Part shown: piece by piece, positions 52,656-60,413 of the stretch
How the letters are laid out: each line of letters opens with the position of its first letter
Position numbering within the stretch: the stretch's first letter is position 1
Source of the DNA: Lachnospiraceae bacterium
Lineage (GTDB): Bacteria; Bacillota; Clostridia; Lachnospirales; Lachnospiraceae
Assembly: GCA_017634975.1 (NCBI GenBank)
Contig: JAGBMJ010000098.1
Span: 1 to 62,174, forward strand
DNA: 62,174 nucleotides
Direction of reading: 5' to 3'
Translations under genes and position numbers: made by a program
The notes under the pieces: model-generated
Database searches by the model: none
Seen by the model: the letters and a program-made list of their open reading frames with translations, nothing else
What the model was told of the DNA's origin: nothing

Positions 52656-52919
52656 CCGCTTTTATCCAATCGGGCTCCTCCTGTTCGGACATTTTATCGG
52701 ACATTGCAGTGGTCGAATCCACTCCATCTCCTGAATTTACGCCTTTTTTATCAGACATTCCAAAGCCATCATGTATCCTGATGGTGGTTTCGAGATACAC
52801 CCTGCTCTCATCTGTTTCAAATTCAGGTTTAGGAGAACCATTTCTCTTTAATTCGCTGAGTATCTTTGATATTCCGGTAGCAGCCTTTTCCGAAAGATCA
52901 ATTTCCTTAAAAAAATCTC
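52636..52919 (-). pseudogene. C-terminal remnant of AlbA/RecG-like (AAA_4) ATP-binding protein
   Basis: About 94 codons on the minus strand in one open frame, without a start. EKAATGISKILSELKRNGSP then KPEFETDESRVYLETTIRIH is the characteristic end of AlbA_2/RecG-like putative transcriptional regulators. It is joined at about 52916 to an HsdM fragment in another frame, so a deletion has fused two genes. The frame ends inside the tail of the opposing acyltransferase gene. Not functional as it stands. Confidence 0.75.
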
Positions 52920-53111
52920 CGATTCACGAAGGATAGACTCATATATCTCTCCAAAAGCATGAACCTCATCATAGTCGCCAAGATCCAGCTCATCTATGAC
53001 ATTTATCACCTGCCTTAAAAGCACGCCATCCTTCATATACTGGTTGGCATCCTCAAGCTTCACTCCATACCTACTGCATACATCCTGAAAATCCTTAAGA
53101 TATGCGATCAT
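52916..53111 (-). pseudogene. Remnant of type I restriction-modification methylase HsdM (N-terminal piece)
   Basis: About 65 codons, from MIAYLKDFQDVCSRYGVKLE to DEVHAFGEIYESILRE, which matches the helical segment just before the catalytic domain of HsdM. The expected continuation (AGEFYTPR and the NPPF site) is missing, replaced after ILRES by the AlbA-like remnant. No hsdS or hsdR is present, so restriction activity is lost. Confidence 0.75.
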
Positions 53112-53121
53112 GACTTCTCTG

Positions 53122-53171
53122 GTTCCGTAGAATATGTCAATCTCCGGGAAGCCTGTGCAATTCTACGGAAC
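53122..53171. repeat. 12-bp inverted repeat beside the HsdM remnant
   Basis: GTTCCGTAGAAT (53122-53133) and ATTCTACGGAAC (53160-53171) are exact complements around 26 nt. It may be a terminator-like hairpin or the scar of a mobile element; no T tract follows. Confidence 0.7.
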
Positions 53172-53286
53172 TCTATGTAAAAAGTAAGATAACGAAGATC
53201 ATACAAAGGTATGGCGACACCATCCTTGTTAATTTTAACGTTTGCATTTATGATATTTTTGCAATATCGCGCACGTTAACAATGAG

Positions 53287-53484
53287 ATGCGTTATTCCTA
53301 TGTCCAGGTTGCTTATACAATAGCACTGTCAAAAGATACGGAAGACCGTGAATACAGACCTCTTGAATCTATAAAAGACAATTACCCAAAATATGTTGCC
53401 ACTGCCGATTCGCTCCTTCAGAAACGCAATGGTATAGAACACATTAATCTTGTGGACTTCATGAGAAAAGGTAAAAACTTTTGA
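53287..53484 (+). pseudogene. C-terminal remnant of DUF4143/AAA ATPase
   Basis: 65 codons opening with an accidental ATG and no ribosome site. YSYVQVAYTIALSKDTEDRE, then YRPLESIKDNYPKYVATAD and GIEHINLVDFM, is the typical end of the DUF4143-containing ATPases that occur as mobile accessory genes. The ATPase and most of DUF4143 are gone. Palindromes sharing an AACGT core lie on both sides. Confidence 0.75.
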
Positions 53485-53487
53485 ATA

Positions 53488-53534
53488 TTTAACGTGTGCG
53501 TTTTTGGTATTTCATCATTTTCGCACACGTTAAA
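53488..53534. repeat. 13-bp palindrome after the DUF4143 remnant, with a related copy before it
   Basis: TTTAACGTGTGCG (53488-53500) and CGCACACGTTAAA (53522-53534) are exact complements. A weaker relative, TTAACGTTTGC...GCGCACGTTAA, lies at about 53235-53279 just before the remnant. The paired copies may mark the ends of a former mobile unit. Confidence 0.65.
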
Positions 53535-53542
53535 AACTTAAA

Positions 53543-53951
53543 TCAGAAGACTTTCCTTTGATCTGTTTTTTTATTATTACCTACCTGCCTTAAAAGCCTT
53601 GCAAGATAATGCCCAATAAAGACGAACAATCCCATAATGGCTACATAGTCGATAAAGAAAAGGATAAGTAGCTCACTCGGATCAAGGAAAAGAAAATGAG
53701 TACGCAGAAACAGATATTCTCCGATCTGCCTTTTTACAAAAGCATAGATTCCATATATGGCAACACCGAATATATCTGCCCTTTGTAACGGCTCCGAACC
53801 ACTTTCTGTTTAGAATGTGATGTATTATGAACAGGATGAACATCACTGTTCCCAATACCTCATGGGCAGTTTCCCCAACCAGCGTATAAGCCATCAGGCA
53901 TAGCAAAACCGCCGTCATGGCAATATTAACGATCATTCGTGCTTTCTTCAT
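53543..53951 (-). pseudogene. DUF4405 membrane protein, internally deleted and frameshifted
   Basis: The N-terminal part reads MKKARMIVNIAMTAVLLCLM and GETAHEVLGTVMFILFIIHH then ILNRKWF, the start of DUF4405 (cytochrome-like, flavinylation-associated) proteins. At about 53800 the frame shifts; in the new frame IYGIYAFVKRQIGEYLFLRT and LLILFFIDYVAIMGLFVFIG run to a stop at 53543. The middle of the family, with the conserved histidine helix (typically GLHW), is missing. Inactive remnant. Confidence 0.7.
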
Positions 53952-53961
53952 TCTGCCATCC

Positions 53962-54033
53962 TCATCCTTCCGTAAAGAACAGCGGCAATGCATTATAAAG
54001 ATATTCCGTCACAGCATTGAAGTCGTGGTAGCC
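53962..54033 (-). pseudogene. Tiny C-terminal remnant of an alpha/beta-hydrolase esterase
   Basis: 24 codons reading GYHDFNAVTEYLYNALPLFF before a stop, matching the end of esterase-D-type acyl esterases (G-x-H-D-F motif with the catalytic histidine). There is no upstream part in the same frame. Low certainty because of length. Confidence 0.4.
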
Positions 54034-54087
54034 GCCATCCTGTCTGCTCTATCGCCGCAACAAAGCCATCCTCTGCCACGGCTTTAG

Positions 54088-54328
54088 TCAGTCCAGGCCT
54101 AATCCTCGTACCCATTCACGAACCTCATTCTCGGCTCCGTCTACGTTCCCGCCTCTGATTGAAAGAGCATCACCGCTTCTGACTGTAGCGCCTGTTGCAA
54201 GAGTCTCAATGGTAGGAAGGGCACTTGCTCCGTTTGAACTGCCCTCATGAGAGAAAAACGGGATGATCGTTTTTCCCGAAAGATCATAGCTTTCAAGGAA
54301 AGTCCACATGGACATAGGCAGGTCATGA
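54088..54328 (-). pseudogene. C-terminal remnant of flavodoxin
   Basis: About 80 codons starting DLPMSMWTFLESYDLSGKTI then IPFFSHEGSSNGAS, the second half of flavodoxin_4-type proteins, ending with VREWVRGLGLD. The FMN-binding N-terminal half is missing. It directly abuts, in another frame, a truncated lipoprotein gene, so a deletion has joined the two. The piece is not expected to bind FMN. Confidence 0.7.
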
Positions 54329-54725
54329 GTTTAGCAATTTTCTCTGATGCCTGTTCCACATTAGAAATATATTTATCGTCAAATACCAGCGTCCCCGCAA
54401 CATCTGCGGAGGTTCCACCGTACCACAAAAAATCAAAATGGTACTGTTCTTCGAGACTTGTAACTTCGCCATCAACGCTATTCCCCGATGCAAACGAACG
54501 CATACTGTATTCAAATCCGTATTCTTCATCCCGAAAGGTATATACTATTGAAACGGAATTTGTATTGGTTCCGATAAGTTCCGCATTCCCAAAGTTTTCT
54601 TCGACATATTTTACTGCGCCCACACTATCTGAAAGCTTTACGTTATCCGGGGAGGCACATGAAGATAGCAGGAAGATTGGTACTGCAATAGAAATGAGCA
54701 ATATAATTATCTTTTTAAGTATCAA
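54141..54725 (-). pseudogene. Truncated lipoprotein running out of frame into flavodoxin DNA
   Basis: The open frame encodes 194 residues. A signal peptide with lipobox LLSSCAS and about 110 further residues (GTNTNSVSIVYTFRDEEYGF and following) look native. From about 54330 the frame translates the flavodoxin remnant out of phase (Cys/Pro then Arg/Ser-rich), so the C-terminus is spurious. It could still be made as a hybrid lipoprotein. No family is recognised for the native part. Confidence 0.6.
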
Positions 54726-54791
54726 TATATTGTTCCCCCATATCCTTTCTACTTCGGATTCTCACCTCTGCAAAATAATCTTGGCGCAGGG

Positions 54792-55193
54792 TCACTGCTC
54801 TATAGCATCACAAACAATATGATACTGTTTTATCCCGCCTGTCTGGATCTTATCAATATGTTCGATCGTCAACAAATAATCCTTTCCGTCATTAAACTGT
54901 GCATGATCGACATCCCAAAGCTGAACTTCTATGTCACCCTTAGAATAAATGACAAAAAATTTGTTACCCAAATTACGCTCGTCAGAATCTCCGGTCGCTT
55001 TGACTACGACTGTTTTTCCTGCCATTTCATCACTGTATGACTGATGTTCCGAAATAGCTTCCGCATAATTCGCATCAAAATCCTCTATCGCCGCCTGGGG
55101 ACTGTCATAGTCGCCATGTAGTTGTACCGACCCACAGGCAGTTAGTAAGATGGTACTCAATACCACAAATGTTGATTTTCGCATGGATTTCAT
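54792..55193 (-). CDS. Small lipoprotein
   Basis: 133 residues; ATG after GGAGAAAACGTT. The signal peptide ends in lipobox TILLTACGS. The mature part (about 110 residues) contains VVVKATGDSDERNLGNKFFV and QLWDVDHAQFNDGKDYLLTI, a beta-rich pattern suggestive of an OB-like fold. Function unknown. It appears intact, within a region of gene fragments. Confidence 0.75.
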   Translation of the reverse strand: MKSMRKSTFVVLSTILLTACGSVQLHGDYDSPQAAIEDFDANYAEAISEHQSYSDEMAGKTVVVKATGDSDERNLGNKFFVIYSKGDIEVQLWDVDHAQFNDGKDYLLTIEHIDKIQTGGIKQYHIVCDAIEQ

Positions 55194-55228
55194 AACGTTT
55201 TCTCCTTTTTCATTTTCATAATCATATA

Positions 55229-55291
55229 GGAACCTTGTACCGTTACAATATTTTTACATTACTTAATATTTGTGTAATGGTACACGGTTCC
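55229..55291. promoter_or_regulatory. 18-bp imperfect inverted repeat upstream of the lipoprotein gene
   Basis: GGAACCTTGTACCGTTAC (55229-55246) and GTAATGGTACACGGTTCC (55274-55291) are complementary at 16 of 18 positions around an AT-rich 27-nt centre. Each arm contains GGTACA-type half sites such as regulators of the MerR group use. Its place just upstream of the small lipoprotein suggests an operator; a structural or mobile role is also possible. Confidence 0.45.
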
Positions 55292-55297
55292 AAGGTG

Positions 55298-55417
55298 CTA
55301 TCGGATCCCATTGAGCCCAAGATTCATGATCCATGCGCCGAGTGCGGCAAGTCCCACATCAGCAACCAGAACCATCAGGAAATTACAGATGACTATAGCA
55401 CAGCTGATAAACTTCAT
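55298..55417 (-). CDS. Possible 39-residue hydrophobic peptide
   Basis: ATG at 55415-55417 with GAGG 11 nt upstream; encodes MKFISCAIVICNFLMVLVAD and a second hydrophobic stretch. It may be a real small membrane peptide or a fragment of a larger permease. Nothing else supports it. Confidence 0.25.
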   Translation of the reverse strand: MKFISCAIVICNFLMVLVADVGLAALGAWIMNLGLNGIR

Positions 55418-55578
55418 AATGATATTTGCCTCTGAGCACAGATATACTCTCAATACTTCAAATAATCCAAGTCTTGCTTTACACGGATCCCTGCGGCTCA
55501 CCATAATATTATACTCACTGGAAACATCAATATAGAACGGGCTGATCGGACATATCGTAGTTTTATGTCAATTCGTTT

Positions 55579-55617
55579 TTCCTCTAAATCTTAAATTTAT
55601 TCTCACTTTTAGAGGAA
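55579..55617. repeat. 10-bp inverted repeat in an AT-rich gap
   Basis: TTCCTCTAAA (55579-55588) and TTTAGAGGAA (55608-55617) form a hairpin. No gene lies within 55505-55651, and nothing else is seen there. Confidence 0.5.
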
Positions 55618-55651
55618 TATTGGTCAATGCTATGTTGTGGTCGTTAGCATG

Positions 55652-55810
55652 TTATCCTGAAATACAAGCCCTGCTATTCTGCTTTTCCTCTGTTACTACA
55701 ACACGGATCTTGCCGGGCTCACTGCTTCCCCAATATAGCTTGTTACAAATGAAATAATGTTGATATTTTTCCTTGGTCTCCCAAACATCGAGTACCATAC
55801 CGAGTACCAT
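55652..55810 (-). pseudogene. Short frame, possibly a transposase fragment
   Basis: 52 codons (VWETKEKYQHYFICNKLYWG then KIRVVVTEEKQN) with no ribosome site. The K-x-R-V-V-V strand resembles the middle of DDE transposases, but the match is weak and no catalytic residue is included. Confidence 0.3.
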
Positions 55811-55849
55811 TTTTCTATATCAAGCCAGTTTTAGGTGTTTAAAAAAAAA

Positions 55850-56377
55850 TCAAATACTATTTCGTTTGGTTGATAGTTTGTTATAGAACTGATCAATATT
55901 ATCTGCAAAGATTCCGTAGGGATTATTTTCATAAATCTCAAAATGACCATATCCTGGATCATTCCATTCAATTGCACCTGAATCATTATTGAACAATAAT
56001 AAAATATCTCCTACATCAGCATAAATTGAACCAATCAATGCTCTTTTTCCCATGTTATATCCACCCGTCCATCTTGTAAATGCTAATTGAATTATCCTAT
56101 CATAATGTTCCAGTGTTCTGAGTGGATGCAGATCAAAATATAATTCACCTGAAATCAATGATAGCCATGAATCATATTCATCTTTTATCGGCTTAGAAAA
56201 TTGTGTTTCTTTCAAAAAGTATTTCCCCTCAATAGAATATTGCTCATTGCAAATTACTCTCGAATAGAAATTTTTCAAACCCTCATGTATATTGAATCCG
56301 ACAGTTGATTCCACTAAACTCCAGTCGAGTTGAATACTTCCGTTCGGTGTTCTGATGAAATCTTCAAATGTAATCAT
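55850..56377 (-). CDS. SUKH-type (SMI1/KNR4-like) immunity protein
   Basis: 175 residues; ATG after GGAGTATACT. The C-terminal half GDILLLFNNDSGAIEWNDPG and GHFEIYENNPYGIFADNIDQ fits the SUKH superfamily (beta core, Asp/Gly-rich strand, final helix FYNKL). SUKH proteins are immunity factors that bind and neutralise nuclease or deaminase toxins of contact-dependent and polymorphic toxin systems. No toxin gene is adjacent, so it is an orphan immunity gene, possibly protecting against neighbours. AT-rich codon use points to acquisition. Confidence 0.7.
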   Translation of the reverse strand: MITFEDFIRTPNGSIQLDWSLVESTVGFNIHEGLKNFYSRVICNEQYSIEGKYFLKETQFSKPIKDEYDSWLSLISGELYFDLHPLRTLEHYDRIIQLAFTRWTGGYNMGKRALIGSIYADVGDILLLFNNDSGAIEWNDPGYGHFEIYENNPYGIFADNIDQFYNKLSTKRNSI

Positions 56378-56444
56378 AGTATACTCCGTTAAATTCAGAG
56401 AGAGATAAAAGGCTATACCCTCATCTCGACAAACCGGAAGTTGT

Positions 56445-57008
56445 TTAACTCCCCGATTCTATCTTTTTCATAGTGTCTTCTAAAATTACCTCTCGCAATT
56501 CTGTAAGCCAAGAGGAAAACGCTACTGTATCGAATGCGTAGGTCTTGTTGAGTTCAAACTCATTTTCAGACCAAGTATCAAGCGGCGATTCATTATGCTG
56601 AATCAAGGCTTCTAGTTTATCTAGTGATTTATAAAGCTTAGCTTCCTTAGTTTCTTGTGCATCCATTTCTTTATAAAGTGCCGCTATGTCTTCAGATAAT
56701 TCTGCAGGAAGCGTTTTTACCCACTGATTTAATAATGAATCTTCAACTTCTCTATCAGAGTCAGTCTTAACAAAAGTTGGAATATCGCCTGTAAAGCACT
56801 CGCCAAGATCATGTATAAGGCACATATCAACTACCTTATTTATATCTATATCTTTAAATTCGTGTCTTAACAAAAAAGCCATAAGTGAAATACGCCAACT
56901 ATGTTCAGCTACGCTTTCTGTCCTGCGTTTTGTTGTTGTGCAATGTCTTGGGGTATCTTTTAGCCTTTCCGCAACATGCAATATTTCCAAATACTCTCTA
57001 GCATCCAT
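56445..57008 (-). CDS. HD-domain hydrolase (YfbR-like nucleotidase type)
   Basis: 187 residues; ATG after GGGAGGATAACT. The metal-binding HD motifs are intact: SVAEHSWRISLMAFLL (H), MCLIHDLGECFTGDIP (HD) and a later KSLDKLEALIQ (D). The pattern fits the HD_3 family containing YfbR 5'-deoxynucleotidase. Likely hydrolyses nucleoside 5'-monophosphates or similar. Monocistronic within the accessory region. Confidence 0.85.
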   Translation of the reverse strand: MDAREYLEILHVAERLKDTPRHCTTTKRRTESVAEHSWRISLMAFLLRHEFKDIDINKVVDMCLIHDLGECFTGDIPTFVKTDSDREVEDSLLNQWVKTLPAELSEDIAALYKEMDAQETKEAKLYKSLDKLEALIQHNESPLDTWSENEFELNKTYAFDTVAFSSWLTELREVILEDTMKKIESGS

Positions 57009-57187
57009 AGTTATCCTCCCATTCGTTGCGCCTGTCCTACAAACGTCGATTTGTCATTTTTGTTATTACTAGAATTTAATCATATCTTCTTCAAATAAAA
57101 AAACATGCTACCTCTCACTTGTCTATGATAATAATAGCACCGTTAACCTCATTTCGCCCAGCTTAGTTATTTATACGTAATTATGAC

Positions 57188-58429
57188 TCAATACGTCAAA
57201 GTCTTATCAAGATATTTCTTTGATCCTATCGCATAGTACTCTGTTTCCTGATTAAAACGGATGTATTTACCATATTTCTCTTCTATATCGTCGTAAAGAG
57301 AAAAAAAGTCACTGCCATACCGTTTCTCAACATTTCGACGGAACAGCTCGTCATCCTGAGAAAGTTTATGATCGTACCATCTGCGTGTAACACGAACAGT
57401 CATATACTGCTTCCCTATTTTTTCGCCGTATTCTTCAATTATCTTATCGCTGAAAAATTGTCTCTTATGATGTTTCGAGAACTTAAATCCACAAAAATCA
57501 TATGCGGACACGAAATATCTGTATGCGAGGATACATCGCTTAAGCGGATCCTTCTCGTTAATGAACTGCGGTGCAAACATATCCGTGAACATCATATCTA
57601 TCTGAGCATCAGTAGGTGAAACATGTCTATGCTTTCGTATCGTGATTTCTCGAGCAGACTCAGGATCCTTCCGCGCTTCGAAATCGTCTCTGGTACCATC
57701 ACAAAAAGCCCAACCTACGCCGTCTGAAAAAGCCATCAATGCCATCATATATTTATTGGGATCGCCGAAGAATTTCAACATTAATGAAGAAACATCACCT
57801 TCATTGCCGTAAGCTGAAGTCTCATAAATATAGGTAATCAACGTATTATTTATTGAACCCACGGATTCCCAACCCAAAGCTACCTCTGGATTCTCGTATC
57901 CTTTTATGTCTGCATAATCCATCTCCATATCCTCTGCCATTATAGCCCGAAGGAGATCTTCGTGTTTAGTAAATCCCTTGTTATATAAGCGTTCTATCCT
58001 CTTAACCTCTTCATCCGTCAAATTTCTGAACTCAAACTTGTACTTTTTGCTTTCCCAGTATCCTTCTGCAAGTCCATAATCATCAGTTACAGAAATGGAA
58101 TTAAACTTACTTTTTGCCCTATAAATGAGGTCGAGCAGAGTTTTTAAAATCTCACATTCAGAGGAACCCGCTGTTTCATCAATCGGCCAGTAGAGCTTGC
58201 ATATACTGCTAAACTCATTTTTATCGCCAAAGCGAAGGATAAATGTCTCGCTTTTTTCATCGTTGAAATTAATCAAGATTACATTATTATCTTCATCTAG
58301 CTCGCAGATCCAGTCCTTTGTCGGACCCTTTTTCTTGATTCCTTTCGCCATCTTATCAAATATATCACTTACAGATGAGGTTCTCTTCTTCTTTCCCGAA
58401 ATGAAGATCGTATCTGACATATACTCCAT
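57188..58429 (-). CDS. Large protein of unknown function
   Basis: 413 residues; two near starts (58429 and 58420) share the same upstream AAGAAGG. Soluble, charged, rich in Phe, Tyr and Lys. Notable segments are MALMAFSDGVGWAFCDGTRD and YFVSAYDFCGFKFSKHHKRQ. No catalytic motif or family is recognised, and no membrane segment or signal is present. Codon use is AT-rich like the rest of the island. Its neighbours are an HD hydrolase and a decayed conjugation gene. Confidence 0.7.
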   Translation of the reverse strand: MEYMSDTIFISGKKKRTSSVSDIFDKMAKGIKKKGPTKDWICELDEDNNVILINFNDEKSETFILRFGDKNEFSSICKLYWPIDETAGSSECEILKTLLDLIYRAKSKFNSISVTDDYGLAEGYWESKKYKFEFRNLTDEEVKRIERLYNKGFTKHEDLLRAIMAEDMEMDYADIKGYENPEVALGWESVGSINNTLITYIYETSAYGNEGDVSSLMLKFFGDPNKYMMALMAFSDGVGWAFCDGTRDDFEARKDPESAREITIRKHRHVSPTDAQIDMMFTDMFAPQFINEKDPLKRCILAYRYFVSAYDFCGFKFSKHHKRQFFSDKIIEEYGEKIGKQYMTVRVTRRWYDHKLSQDDELFRRNVEKRYGSDFFSLYDDIEEKYGKYIRFNQETEYYAIGSKKYLDKTLTY

Positions 58430-58561
58430 AGCTATTTTCTACCTTCTTTAAAAATATTCATATATCATCATATCAATTATCCTTCAATATAATCGCCCAT
58501 CTAAATTCAGACTACACCCCGATTATATCATGTAACCAGAGTGCAGTCCAAGAGAATTCCC

Positions 58562-58741
58562 TTACACCTCTATAACTTCATACACATCATCTGGGTGCAG
58601 TTCCACTTTATGATCCAGATACTTGCCCACATCAAACCAGTTCCGCTTATCAGCATCTGCCGTCAAGTAGTAGTTCGGATGCTGCGTGAGATCGTACTTA
58701 TCTGACAGAAATGGCCGCACACCACGGACCTGCACGATACA
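58562..58741 (-). pseudogene. C-terminal remnant of an ICE-type VirD4/TraG coupling protein
   Basis: 60 codons ending at the TAA 58564-58562. CIVQVRGVRPFLSDKYDLTQ then HPNYYLTADADKRNWFDVGK is the conserved tail of the coupling proteins of Tn1549-type integrative elements. Immediately upstream another frame carries FVNHKFKYVRLMHKYKKEHE without a start, a second fragment of unknown origin. The whole gap 58430-58842 otherwise has no gene. It marks a lost conjugative element. Confidence 0.75.
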
Positions 58742-58842
58742 CTTGTCTGCTCGTGGTACTCGTGTTCCTTCTTGTACTTATGCATCAACCTGACATATTT
58801 AAACTTATGATTCACAAAAGGAATACTGCACAAGTAGCAGAC

Positions 58843-60390
58843 TCACATCAGAGGTGCAAGGAGTCGAAGTACCAGTTGTCCGAAACGAAGCACGGCTGAA
58901 CGGCCACTTCGATATTGGTCAGTAACCTCTCTGCAGACAGGTAAAGTCTGGTCAAAATCGCTTTTGATTGCAGCAACTGTGTCACAGCCAATCATCAAGC
59001 ACCCATCTTCAAAATGATGATAAAGGCTCCGATAATCCATATTGATTGTTCCGCATGTCGCAGCAATGTCGTCTGTTACACACAATTTTGCATGACAGAA
59101 TCCCGGAGTGTATTCATAAATACGCACCCCATCAAAGACCAAACGGGCATAATAGGATCTGGTCAGCTTATAAATGATCTTCTTATCCGGTATCCCCGGA
59201 GTAATGATTCTTACATCAACTCCCCTCTTTGCTGCTAGTCCAATCATGCGACTCATCTCATCGGTAATTATCAGATAAGGTGTCATGATATACAGGTATT
59301 TTTTTGCCTGACTGATTAACGATAAATATACATCCTCTCCGACAGGTTTCTTATCCATCGGATTGTCGGTGTAAAATTGGACAAATCCTTTTTTCGTATT
59401 ATTGACCGGATTATCCGAAAGATAGAAAGCAAACTGATTGTCATCACTGTCATCTGATCGAACAGCATTCCACATTTCAAGATATGCAACCGTCATGGCT
59501 CTGACTACATCTCCTGTAAGTCTCACACCGGCATCCTTCCAGTGCCCATAAGGTGATGTGACGTTAAAATATTCGTTAGCAATATTGTATCCGCCTGTAA
59601 AACCGATCTTTCCGTCAATAATTGTCATTTTCCTGTGATCTCGATTATTTAGGAACAGATTGAATACAGGAATCATGGGATTGAAAATCCGACACCGGAT
59701 GCCAAGTCCTTCCAGTTTCCTCGCAAAATCTTTATTAACGAATACGCTACTTCCTATATCGTCATAGAATACTCTGACTTCTACCCCTTGTTTCACCTTG
59801 TCAGCCAGAATATCTTGTATTTCCATCCAACTCTCGGCATCCTCAACAGCAAAATATTCCATAAAGATAAATGATTCCGCCTGTCGCATTGCCTGCTTTT
59901 GAGCTTCCAATGCTTCCGAAGCCTCTGAATAATATACCACTCCCTCATTACGGTACAGCGGATAACCGCTTTCTTCCAAAATATATCTGGAAATCCCGAA
60001 ACATGAGGGTACTGTTTCCCAGAGCTCATCCTTTATCTCCGCATCCTGTACAAGATGCGGCATAAGAATGGCATCCATCTTTTCAAAACGTTTTCGCATT
60101 TTTGCCGTTGATCCGGAAAGCCCTATAAGGATATATAAGAACACTCCGAAAGCCGGAATTGCAAGAATGAGAGTGATCCATGTCATTTTGATAGAAGCTG
60201 TTTTATTCTGGCTGTAAATTCCCAACACTAGGAGTAACGCCAAAATCCTGCTTACAACAGCGATAACCTCTGCATAACGCCCCAGACCAGTCAAAAACAT
60301 TCCGAGCATTAGGACAACTTCAAGTAAAACCGCAACAGCAGTAAAAACGAGACGAATCATCCCGTTTTTTATATTTGCTTTACTTTCCAT
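58843..60390 (-). CDS. cls: Cardiolipin synthase (phospholipase D superfamily)
   Basis: 515 residues from the ATG at 60388-60390 (GAGGAAG upstream). Two or three N-terminal membrane helices, then two PLD domains with intact HKD motifs: DHRKMTIIDGKIGFTGGYNI (H252, K254, D259) and FCHAKLCVTDDIAATCGTIN (H433, K435, D440). It joins two phosphatidylglycerols into cardiolipin and glycerol at the membrane. It starts 23 nt after the GT8 stop; the two form an operon. Its end runs close to the coupling-protein remnant. Confidence 0.93.
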   Translation of the reverse strand: MESKANIKNGMIRLVFTAVAVLLEVVLMLGMFLTGLGRYAEVIAVVSRILALLLVLGIYSQNKTASIKMTWITLILAIPAFGVFLYILIGLSGSTAKMRKRFEKMDAILMPHLVQDAEIKDELWETVPSCFGISRYILEESGYPLYRNEGVVYYSEASEALEAQKQAMRQAESFIFMEYFAVEDAESWMEIQDILADKVKQGVEVRVFYDDIGSSVFVNKDFARKLEGLGIRCRIFNPMIPVFNLFLNNRDHRKMTIIDGKIGFTGGYNIANEYFNVTSPYGHWKDAGVRLTGDVVRAMTVAYLEMWNAVRSDDSDDNQFAFYLSDNPVNNTKKGFVQFYTDNPMDKKPVGEDVYLSLISQAKKYLYIMTPYLIITDEMSRMIGLAAKRGVDVRIITPGIPDKKIIYKLTRSYYARLVFDGVRIYEYTPGFCHAKLCVTDDIAATCGTINMDYRSLYHHFEDGCLMIGCDTVAAIKSDFDQTLPVCREVTDQYRSGRSAVLRFGQLVLRLLAPLM

Positions 60391-60413
60391 TGTCGTACCA
60401 CTTCCTCGCATTG

